Shown in pieces: positions 44,141 to 56,100 of a stretch of DNA of 64,000 nt. The notes under the pieces are model-generated. The model had not been told where the DNA came from. It saw nothing but the letters and a program-made list of their open reading frames with translations, and searched no databases. The first letter of the stretch is position 1. Each line of letters opens with the position of its first letter. Both the position numbers and the translations under genes were made by a program. The DNA comes from Rhabdornis inornatus (Eukaryota; Chordata; Aves; Passeriformes; Rhabdornithidae): NCBI GenBank assembly GCA_013397075.1, contig VWZS01004362.1:140768-204767 (forward strand). Reading direction: 5' to 3'.

Positions 44141-47100
44141 CTGTGGGGAGGAGGAGTCAGGAGCTGTGGTGGCACAGGGACAGCCCCACAGTGCCCACCT
44201 GGGCTGGCACAGGGACAGCCCCACAGTGCCCACCTGGGCTGGCACATTCCCTGTCCCCACACTAAGCTCCGTGTCCCCAAAAGAAACCAGGACAGGCTGG
44301 TGGCACCATCCTGTGACTGCCCTGCAGATTCACTCAGCTCCTGACACAGCTGAAATCCTACAGATTCTGTCTGCACTTGCTCCTTAGACATGATCCCTTT
44401 GCTGAAGGATAAAATGGGAATTCCAGGAGCTTTTCTGCACACAGAAAAATCGCTGTGAAGCACTATCTTCCTTCCTGGAGTGCTGGGGAGAAGGACCTGC
44501 AGGATTTCAAGTGTCTGTGGGACTGGAAGGTGATGCCACAGCTCCCCTCTGGCTGCTCAGGGCACAGGGAATATGGCACGGGGAATATGGCACGTCCTGA
44601 ACACCAGGAGAGACTGGGAGTTAAACCCCAAGAAGGGATTGGATCCACCCCGGAGTTCTGCACCATTTCATGTCCACGATGCCAAAGAATTGTCATGCCT
44701 CGTCTCAGCCCTCAGCTCTGCTGTCCCCTGCACTGTCCTGCCCTGCTCGGGGCTCTCCCATCACTCTGCTCCATCCATCCTCATCCTTTCCCACTGTTAA
44801 AATCCCTCACAGCTCCTGGCTGTGGCAACCCCTCAGGGCAGGGAAATGCTCCCCAGGATGCTGTAGGCAAAGCCAGCATCTCAGACGATTTCCAGGGCGT
44901 GTCCCCACCCCAGCAGTTTATTCCAAACAACTGGAAGGATGAAATGAAGCCCAGCAGAGCCTCAGCACAGGTCACTGCACCCCAGGGCATGGCTGGGACC
45001 CCCACGCCTCACCCCACCGCCCTCCCCCGGGCCATACCTGTCCCCAGATGGTCCCCTCCGAGTTCTCCACCTGCTCCCAGCGCAGCCTCTTGACGCTCAT
45101 GTGGTTGGAGTCGCTCCTGCGGTGCAGCAGCCCCCGGTGCAGGGGGGGAGCGCAGGGCACGGGGGGCGGCGGGGGCGGCGGNNNNNNNNNNNNNNNNNNN
45201 NNNNNNNNNNNNNNNNNNNNNNNNNNNNNNNNNNNNNNNNNNNNNNNNNNNNNNNNNNNNNNNNNNNNNNNNNNNNNNNNNNNNNNNNNNNNNNNNNNNN
45301 NNNNNNNNNNNNNNNNNNNNNNNNNNNNNNNNNNNNNNNNNNNNNNNNNNNNNNNNNNNNNNNNNNNNNNNNNNNNNNNNNNNNNNNNNNNNNNNNNNNN
45401 NNNNNNNNNNNNNNNNNNNNNNNNNNNNNNNNNNNNNNNNNNNNNNNNNNNNNNNNNNNNNNNNNNNNNNNNNNNNNNNNNNNNNNNNNNNNNNNNNNNN
45501 NNNNNNNNNNNNNNNNNNNNNNNNNNNNNNNNNNNNNNNNNNNNNNNNNNNNNNNNNNNNNNNNNNNNNNNNNNNNNNNNNNNNNNNNNNNNNNNNNNNN
45601 NNNNNNNNNNNNNNNNNNNNNNNNNNNNNNNNNNNNNNNNNNNNNNNNNNNNNNNNNNNNNNNNNNNNNNNNNNNNNNNNNNNNNNNNNNNNNNNNNNNN
45701 NNGGAGCTGCCCTCGTCACTGCTGCTGATGTACTCGCTGCTGCTGACATCGTTGGTGACATAGCTGCCCTGGTCATCCTGGAAACTCATCTAGGTGGGCA
45801 CAGAGCAGAGGCTGAAGGTGGCACCTCGTCCTACACCCACCAGGGACCATCCCTGTGTCCTGTCCCTCCCTGTCACCTGCAGAGCTCCACCAGTGTCCCC
45901 TGAGACCCTGCACGTGTCTCCAGAGCCTCAGCACGTGTCCCCAGAGCCCAACCAGCGTCACCAGAGCCCAACCAGTGTCCCCAGAGCCCCAGCATGTGTC
46001 CCCAGAGCCCCAGCATGTGTCCCCAGAGCCTCAGCACGTGTCCCCAGAGCCCAGTCAGTGTCACCAGAGCCCAAGAATGTGTCCCCTGACACCCAGCATG
46101 TATCACCTTTCCCCCTGCACATGTCCCCTGAGCTCCACCAGTGTCCCGAGCCCCAACACATGTCCCCAGAGCCCAACCAGTGTCACCAGAGCCCCAGAAT
46201 GTCCCCTGACCCCCAGCACGTGTCCCATGAGCCCCAGCACGTACCACCTGAACCCCTGCACGTGTCCCCAGAACTCCACCAGTGCCCCCAGAGCCCCAGC
46301 ATGTGTCCCCCGAACCCCTGCACATGTCCCCTGAGCCCAACCAGTGTCCCCAGAGCCCCAGCAGGTGTCCCCAGCGTCCCCTGATGCTGCACGTGTCCCA
46401 GGGCACCAAAGACGACGCTCTGAGCTCCCCACGCCGCGCTCACCTCCTCGTAGTCGTTCTCAGGGGTGAGGAAATCATCCACGATGGTGACGCGGTGTCC
46501 CAGCTGCTCGCTGAGCGCGTCCAGGAAGCGGTCGGTGTCGCGGCTGCGCGGGGGCCTGGAGAACGTGAAGAGCTTCTTCCGTCGCGACAGCGGCGAGTAC
46601 TGGCCGTGCCTGGGCGACGGCGCCGGGCTGCTGTCCAGGCTCACGTAGGGGTTGGACTCGGTGCTGCACGGGGAGGCCACGCTGCTGTGCAGGCGGTAGT
46701 AGCACGGCTGGGTCGCCGGCGGCTCGCTCGGCCACGCCGGCCCCGGCTTGCGGCCACCTGCGGGACAGAGCCCAGCGGTGATGGGTGGGTGTCCTGCAGC
46801 CCCTGGCCAGGGGGGAGAGGAGAAGGAGGTGGAGAAGGAGATGGGATGGAGATGATGGATGGAGGAGATGGATGGAGAAGGAGAGGATGGATGGATGGAT
46901 GGATGGATGGATGGATGGATGGATGGATGGATGGATGGATGGAGAAGGAGATGGAGATGATGGATGGAGGAGGAGAGGATAGATGGAGGAGGAGATGGAT
47001 GGATGGAGGAGATGGAGAAGAGAAGGAGAAGACAAGGAGATGGACAAGGAGAGGGACAAGGAGAAGGCAAGGAGATGGACAAGGAGATGGACAAGGAGAA

Positions 47101-50100
47101 GACAAGGAGAGGGACAAGGAGAGGACAAGGAGAGGGACAAGGAGAGGGACAAGGAGAGGGACAAGGAGAGGGGAGCTCGCCAGGCAGGGGCTGCAGTGCA
47201 CAGCAGCTCGCTGTGATCCCGTGGGATGCAGCATCCCACCCACAGCACTGCTCTCCACAGCTCTGCAGGGCCAGCATTGCTTCCTTACAAAATGGCACCA
47301 AGAGGACCTTGGCTCCTCCTCCACCCGCCTGGCCAGCACCATCCACCCTCACCTGAGATGCCCCCAGGAGGTACCTGCAGCGTGGGGCAGCTCTGGGGCG
47401 GGGGGTGATGTCCTGTGCAGGGCAGCATTGCCCATCTTGCCAGCCAAGCCCCCGATCAGGCGATTCTCCAGCTCTGCGTACACTGCTGACATCTGGGGAA
47501 GGACAGAGAGCTGCTGCCATGCCCAGACCAACCCCCTCTGGGGGCTTGGGGACCTCCAGAGACCTGCCATGTGCTGGGGACAGGACAGTCCCCACAGACC
47601 AGGCTGACCAGAGCAGCTGTGGCTGTCCCTGGATCCCTGGGAGTGTCCAAGGCCAAGGTTGGACACGGAGCAGCCTGGGACAGTGGAAGTGTCCCTAAAC
47701 ATGGCAGGGGTGGCACTGGATGGGCTTCAAGGTCCTTCCAACCCAAACCATCCTGGGACTCTCTGGCCCACCAGTACCTGTCTCTTACTCTTTAAAGGGG
47801 GGCTTCACCCCAGCCCAGGTGACTCTGCCTTGTCTGAGCCCCCCCAAGAGCCTCTCACTGATGAGGCTGCAGGAGGACACCGGCAGACATCAGCCTCATT
47901 AAAGGTGGCTAATTGCCCAGGGAGGTGACCTCAGGGAGGGGCTCAGGGGATGCCATCAGCCCCCTGCAGGTGTTGACCCATAGACACATCAGTGCCTTTT
48001 TCATGCTGCCCCGTGTTCACAGCAAAGGAATCAAACTGCCTCCCTGTGGACACAGCACCCCACACCCTGCCAGAGGTGTCCCCTGCCCTGTCACACCATT
48101 TTGGGGTTGGGTGTCTCCGGGAGGGATGTGCCATCACCAGCCTGCCTCTCTCCAGGGATCAGGCGAACGGGGACCTCCACGGTGTCACTGCCTGCAGGAA
48201 GGAGAGACAAACCAGTGACTCTTCTGTCCCCCCAGCCCCCTGTCACCTGCTGGGACCCAGAGTGACCTCCCTGCCCCAGCTCCCAGCTCTGGGGGTCCCG
48301 AGGGAGCGGTGTAGGATGGGTTTAAGGTCAGCACCACAGCTCCAAGCTGCTCCACTCTTCTCTCAGGGCAGCTGAGGACACGGCTGCTCCCCACAGCTGG
48401 CCAACATCTGCCCAGACACAGCTCCCCTCCAGCTGTTGGCTGCTCTCCGTGCTCTAATCCCCAACAGAAAAGCTCCTCAGAGCCAGGTTAGAGAATCTTC
48501 CCCCTGGGAAATGTCTCAGAACCCCCTGACAGCTGAGGAGCATCAACATGCCCAGGAGGGGCTTAGGGAGGTCATGGCCAGGAGTACAGGTCAAACATCG
48601 GCCAGGAGTGATGGAACAGGCAGCTCTGTGTCCCTTTGTGCCACGAGTGGGGTTTGTCAAGAGTCTCAAAGTGGCCCTGAACCCCGATCTCCTTCCTCAC
48701 ATGGATTTTCACAAATGTGGATTTCCCTGTTAATTTGATGGAATCTGAGAATGCTCATAGGGAAGCCACGAATTTTGCCCCCCTGCAAAAGGGAGGGCCC
48801 AGACCAGCAGGACCAGTTCACATCTGAGTAATGGAAAGGGTTGGAAACAACATTCAGCTTTATGATCAAGTGGCCTCTCACTGAACTAGTTCTTTCACTG
48901 TGGAATCGCTGTCCCTGGAGGTGTCCAAGGCACTCCCGAATGTGGCACTCAGTGATCTGCTGGGGATCAGTCACAGGTCGGGCTCAGTGATCCTGGAGGG
49001 CTTTTCCAACCTCGTTGATTCTGTGATTCTCTAACTCTGTGATTCTATTTCTGAAAACACGGATTTCCAGCCATGCCTCAGTGCTGGCTCTACTCCGACC
49101 TCCACCTTTTCCTGCCATCTTTTCCCATCATTCATACTCAGGAATAGGTCAGGAATCTGGCTTGGGGCAGAGCAGAACACCACAGGAACAACCCCCAGCC
49201 CCCAACCACCCACCTGCTGCCCCCTCCTCGGGGCGGGGGGTCCGGAGGCTGCCCCGGCACAGGGAGGCTCCTCGGACGGAGCTGCGGTACCGATCCTCAG
49301 CCTCTGCCTCGGCTGCAGCAGGAAACACCTGGGTGAGCCAGGCACAGCCCGACCCCACAGCTCCCCACCCTCCTCAGGCACCCCCAGAGCCCCCCAGGGC
49401 TCCCCAGGCCCACGGGACTCACAGCTGCCATTCCCAGGTATGGCATTCCCAGCTCGCTCCATCCCCAGGGAGCTGAGCAGGTTCCAGGTGGGCAGGGATG
49501 GATGCACACACATGGCACATCCAGTCCATTTTTCCAGCAGGATTGGCAGCCACCAGCTCATTGCCCACATGAAACTCCAGCCCTGAGCTGGGCTGGTCCC
49601 AGTAAACCCTTCCTGCCCTCAAGGGAAAAGAAGGAAGTGGGGCCAGCCCTGGAAGGCTGCCTGGAGGGAGCACATGGTCCATGCATCGTCCATGTGTGAC
49701 AGCTCAGGGAGGCTCAGGCTCACAGCAGGAGGGAGGGAACACAGGTATCTCTGAGGTATCCATCTCTGAGGTACCTGACAGACAGCACTGGGACATGGGA
49801 GATGACTTGTCTTGAGTTTGGAAGCCCAGGGGAAGCACCAGCCCAAACCCAGAGATCTCTGGCCATGGTGCTTCCAGGCACAGACACACAGAATGGACCA
49901 GAACAACCAAAAGTGATCATGCTCAGAGACTGCCCCGTTCACCTGAGACACTGAGAGGAGCCAGGGACCAGCCTGGAGCTGGGACCAGCCTGGGACAGGG
50001 AGATTTGCTCCTGTGCTTCCCTCCTGCCCCAGCTGGGGATTCCTGCTCTGCACTCCTGGAATGAGCTTCTTAGGTTATACACTCATTACAGGGCGTGAAT

Positions 50101-53100
50101 TCTCGGGAATGCACAGCCCGTGGCCGAGCTGTGATTCTGCACACACAAAGCAGAGGTGGCTGAGTGCAAATCCAGAGAGCAGATCCAGTGTGCATGGAGC
50201 ACAGGATCCCATGCACGACAGGACCTGGAGCTGTTTCTGTCTCCTGCTAAAATCACTGTTGTTCCTCCAAAAGCCTCTCTTCAAGCAACACTTCTTTTTA
50301 CCTTTGCCGAGTTTAAAATCAACACATTAAATTAAAATTAACACATCTGTGCGAGTAGCTGAGAACAGGAAAATTGGAAGCAACTAAGAGCACAAACAGA
50401 CAGATCAGGACATTTCACTTCAAACCTGCTCTCCCCAATCCATCTGAGCTGCCACAGAACCAGGTGAGGGTGATGGCGAGGGGGGAGGGGGATCCCTGAC
50501 TGCCTTTGTGTCTTTTTGGGAGAGCAGCAGCACCTCTTCCAACCACGGATGTTTTTGTGACATCCCAAGGAATGCTGTGTCACCCTTATTTTGCCTCTCT
50601 GATCTGAATGCTGCCCTTAAATCAACTCTTTCCTTCCTGGATTTCCTCACCTCTAACAACCCTGAGCAGCTTCCAAAAACCTTTGCTCCCAGAGTCACCA
50701 GCTCAGGTACCAGCTCTCCTCTCAATGCAGTTCCACCCCAGAACTACCCCAACACAACGGACTGAGCTCCCAGCACCCATCAGGACACAAAGTGTCCATC
50801 CTGGAGCACAGGGACTTCCTCTCACCTGCCAAGGCCTTGTACCCCAGAAACCTGTCAATCTTTTGCTGGCAGTGCTCCTGCTCCTCGTAGGTCAGCAGCT
50901 GGTAGATAAACTGCCAGAGGACTTGCTTGGCTGGTGTGTCCAGCACCGGGTACACATCCACAATGAGAGTGTCAATGTTCCTGCAAAACAGGAGGAGAGG
51001 GCTGGGCAGTGAGAGCATCCCTCCAGCACAGCCCCTCCTCTTCATCCTCCTCCTTCTCCTCCTTTGGCATGGACTGTCTCCTTCACTGCAGAGGTGCAGG
51101 GATTAAAAACCACGTGGATGTGACACTGGGGACACGGTCAGTGGTGGCCTCAGCAGTGCTGGGGGAATGATCTCAGAGAGTTTTTCCAGCCTAATGGATT
51201 CCATGATTTTATGAGTAAAAGGGGTGAGGGAACACCAGAAAGCAGAGAGAAGCCCTGGAAAGACTTGAATTTTAGCCAGCTGCAGGTAAACAGGCTGAGG
51301 GAGAAATGTACTGGGCTGGCAGCTCCTGGGGTCAAAGGCTCCATCTGATTTTGGTGTGTAGAGGTGGGAAAGGGCTGTTGGGAACAGCAGGGCTGAGAAC
51401 CCCATCCCATGAAGACAGAACAGCCTGGCAGGATGAAATTCTGCCCTGAACAAGGTGCCCAGAGAAGCTGTGGCTGCCCCTAGATCCCTGGAAGTGTCCA
51501 AGGCCAGGCTGGACACTGGGATTGGAGCAGCCTGGGACAGTGTAAGGTGTCCCTGCCATGGCAGGGGTGCAACAAGGTGTTCTTTAAGGTCTGTTCTAAC
51601 CCAAATCCTTCCATGATTCTGATAAAACACCGCTGGAAGAACAAGCAAGGGCAGGAAAGGAGGTCACTGATGACATCTGGAGTGTGCCAGGGGATGAGGT
51701 TGGATCCCTGCACAGGACAGGGATGTGCTCCACGGCAGGATGAGGGCTCTGCCAGCCACAGCCATTCCTGTGCAGCCACCAAGGAATGCTGCAGCCAAGA
51801 TTGTGGGAAGAGTGAGGAGACAAGGATGGAGCATGGAGAGATTTACTGGAAGAGGTGGAACAGGATCTGGAGCTGTCAGAGGCAGCAGGACAGCCTGCAC
51901 TGGGGGATAAGGGAAAAGAGGTGACCAAATTAACCTAAAGGAACAAAAAACTGAAGGATCTGCCCTGTCCCCAGGCAGGACACCTAGACTGAGGAGAGTT
52001 TTGCACAGGGAACACTCGGCTGGGGACTGTGGAGAGCACGGGGACAGCAGAGCTCTTGTGACAGCAGAGCTCCTGTGTGACAGCCTCCCTGCCCAGGTCT
52101 GCCTCTGCCTGGCACTGACCCTGGCACGGGCACTGCTCCAGGCCAGGCCCCAGTGGGAGAGAGGAGCTGGCACCTCCAGGAGTTACCGATGTTGGAAGAA
52201 GCCCTCCAGAGCCTTGCAGACGCTGAAACGCTCGGGCGGGGTCAGCAGATGCTCCAGCTGCTGCGTGAACGTCCTTCCTTGGATCTTGATGCTAGAGGGG
52301 AGAATCTCTGCAACCCACTGCAGGGAGGTGAGGGCTGAGGAGCTGCTCGGGGACTCAGCAGAGTCAGAGTCTGCAAAAAAAATATTCCATCTTTCCTTGG
52401 TTTCTTTTGAGGGCAGTGGAGCAGTCTGAGGGCCACTGGCTGTGCGCTTTGAAGTAGGTCAGGTTGGATGGGGTTTGGAAGAGCCTGGTGTGGTGGCAGG
52501 TATCCCTGCCCGAGGCAGAGGGGTGAAATGAGATCATCTTTAAGGTCCCTCACAATCCAAACCTTTCCAGGCTGCTGTGGCTCTGTGCAGCAGGGAGCTG
52601 CTGGGGTTGGTTTGAGTGCACCTGCAAACGAGTTGGGGCATCCCAGGGTTTCTAATGTGGGGCTGAGGGGAGTCCACTGCTGCTCCAGAGGGAAGAGCCA
52701 GTCCCTGACTCCCAGATCTGAGCATTTGGGAGCAGCACCCCAAAAACACAGGGGCCATCCAGCCTCCACAGAGCTCGGGGAGCACAGCAAGGACCACACT
52801 GTGCCAGGGGTCCTGCCCTCCACGGGCACCCTCCACTGCCCCAGACAGCCTCAGCTCTCCTCCCCAGCAGCAGCAGCATCAATTATTGATTCCTGCAGCA
52901 GGATAACAACCCCGCACAGCCCCCGGAGCTGCAGGATTTGCGCAGCCACCATGGGTGCACGGGCTTGGATTACTGCAGACAAGGACAGGCACACACTGCA
53001 CGGGAAGGACATTGGCAAGGGACACCAAGGACAGCCACACAGCAGGATGAGCCCTCCTGGAGAGCAGCCAAGCCTGAGATCCAGCCTGATCCCACAAAGC

Positions 53101-56100
53101 AAAGGGGCCACGTGCCCTGGGGAGAGGAGCCTCATCCCCCCAGGCAGCGCAATTCAACCTGCTCAGCCCACGGAGGCGCAATTCCCTCCTGCGCCAGGAA
53201 TTCGGGAGCTGGGGTGGGATTCCTGCTCTCCAGACCCTCATCCCTGCACTCTTACCGTTGGAGAAGTTGACGATGCCCTCTTCCACCACCAAGGTGGGCA
53301 TGGCCCCGCTGCCCTGCAGCATCGACACCACCTTGTCGTGGGAGCAGTTCCTGCGGGCACAGGGCAGCAGTGAGGACACGGAGCTGCTGCTGCCTTCCTT
53401 CATCTTGGAAAAGCCTCCTCGTGCTGCTCAGAGCCTGAGGGGTTTGGGTCCCACTGTGATTCCCTGCATTCTCTCCCTCTTTGCTTGGTTTTCCCTGTGC
53501 TGCACAGGGAGGAGCCTGGATGTTGCCCCAGGAGTTTTTCCCCACCAAGGAATAACCACGGGAATGCCTGTGGGGCATCCTGAGCAGTGTCACGGCACAG
53601 GAAGGGAGATTTAAGCTACACCCAGAACCAGAAAATTATTTTTCCTTTAAATGACACAGCGCTGCAGGTCTGTCCTCGCCTGCCCTAATTCTGCACGAAA
53701 AGAAAATGCAAGGTGAATATAAAGTGTAATTTTGTAGGTGAAAAAATCTTGGGATGCCCTTGGAGAAGGGTATGGGCCAGGCTGGGACAATGCCTGCCAA
53801 AAACACGGCTCAGAGGACAATCCTCAACCCGGTCTCTTTTTTCTGGCAGTGCTGCATCAGCCAAGAGTTCGCTGGATCAGCTGAAACGTGAGAACCTGAG
53901 CCCCGGCAGAAGCAGCATCAGTTTAACCTTTAAATATTCATCACTCCCTCTTGTCCTGTAGCCTCTCCAACCCTTTGCTCTTGGCTTTTATGCAGAAAGA
54001 CACACCCGAGGACAGGAGGGCTGCTGTCCTGCACAAGTCCCTCTGGTCCCATTGCTTTGGTGCACAAACACTACACAGAATTAACTTCTGGGTACAAATG
54101 GGATTCCCACGTGGCTTTAAGCTTATGATCCCGTTGTGGGAATGATTCATGGGCTGGATGGGGCTCTGCTGCTCCCAAAAGCAGAACCTCAGGTGTTCAA
54201 CAAACACAGATTAACTCAGAGTGGCTGAAACTGGGATCTGGGGGCAGGCTGAATCAGAACACAGGTTATATAAACTGTCCTTCTGCACACAGAACTCCGA
54301 GGAGGAGCACAGGGGGAGAAAATGCTCCTCTTAGAGCCAGATTTTGTACAGGAGCACTAAAGGAGCTGTCCCCAGCTGTTCCCACAGGACAAACCCCTGT
54401 GCATGGCAGCACATGGGGACCAGGGCCAGCAGCTCCCATTTCCCTTGCCCTAGGAGTGACCACAGCGTGTGCTCAGCCCCTGCCCCAGCCCTGGGGGCCC
54501 TGCACAGCTCCTACCTCATGTCCAGACCGTTGAGGAACAGGATCCTGTCTCCAGCTTTGAGAGCAGCCTTCTCTGCCGGGCTCCCTAGGGACAAAGGGGC
54601 TTCAGCTGCAGCACCCATGGGTGGGATGGGGGTCCAGGGACACCCCCAGGCACGGCACCCCCTGCACCTGGCTCAGCTGGGACTGCTCACCCAGCTGGAT
54701 GCAGCACCCAGCCCGCACTGGGAACACTGGTGTCACTTCAGGATTGTCACTGAACACATTTCCCACTTCTCAAAAGAAGGAGTGGATAAATCCAATCTAG
54801 ATTGTACCAGAAATGCTCATTACTCCACCGGAAAAACTCCATCACTGAGCCTTGGAAAAGCCCCTCTTGCTCTTTTTTAGCAAACAGCACTTAAGATTTC
54901 AAGTTCAGACCAGAGATCAGTAAGTGATGCCCCAAATCTCATGTTCTTACCTGGCAGTACAGACTCGATCCACACCGGGGCATGGCCACGGAGTGTGAAG
55001 CCAAAGCTCCTGTTGCCTTTATAAACTCGCACAGTTCTGTGGGTGAGAAAGGCAAACAGGGCATCAGAGCACAAGATCCAGCCCCTGTTTCCTTCCCCAG
55101 CCCCTCCACAACTCTGTTGGCCCAGGTTCTCCTGAGTGCTCGAGTCCCCAACACTCCCAATGTCCCCACAAGGTTCACTTTGATACCAAAGTGTCTTTCA
55201 AATGTGGTTTTAAAGTGGAATATGGGATAAATATAGAGATTTAAAGAATATATACATGTATAAAAGCTAAAAATCATCTGGTTCCAACCCCCCATGGCAG
55301 GGAGTTGGAACTGGATGATCTTTAAGGGATCTTCCAACCCAAACCAGTCTGTGATTCTTCATTAAAGAGAATTAGAGAGACAATGTGGTTCAGGGAGCAA
55401 AGGTCTCGTAGGCTGGTGAGAGAGGAATTCAATTCCTCTAGGAAAGTTTGGAAGGAGCATTAGGAAATCTCCCTGCTGGGAGGCTGATTGGAGCTGGGAG
55501 TTGTTCCCAGGGAGCTGGGGGAAGGCAGCACCACTGAGATCATTTCCAACCAGCAGGATCCTGTGCTGGGAGTGGATTTTGGACAAGTCACAGGGAAGAT
55601 CAGCCTGGCAGAAAGGTGACAGGAGCTGGACACCCTGGATTGCCCAGGCCCTGCTCTCCTGTTGGCTGGATCAGGATCTGCAGCCTGCAGGGCAGAGCTG
55701 CTGTGGTGTGGCAATCTGGGCATGGGAAGTGGGTTAATCCCTGTGCTCCAGGGATTGTCTGTCCTTCCTCCACAGCCTCACACTCAGACACCTGCTGGGG
55801 CAGGCCAGGGCCAGGCATGGACTTGAAAAACCAGGGAATCTTATGGTTGGAAAAGAACTTTAAAAATATGAAATCCAACTGTCAGCCCAGCACCACCCCG
55901 GAGTTCACCACTGACCATGTCCTCCAGTGCCATATTCACCATTTCCTCAACACTTCCAGGATTTGGGATCCCACCACTGCCCTGGCAGCCTGTGACAATG
56001 ATGGACAACCCCTGCTGTGAAGGAATTTTCCCTGGCATCCAAACTAAACCTCCCCTGCTGCAACTTGAGGCCATTTCCTCTCATCCTGTCACTCGTTACC

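Noticed and set aside
46183..47595. 470-codon minus and 441-codon plus open frames
   Set aside because: They read through the GGAT and GGAGA arrays and the 21-bp minisatellite, which lack stops. Only the piece 46444-46757 (minus) is a real exon, of GRID2IP.
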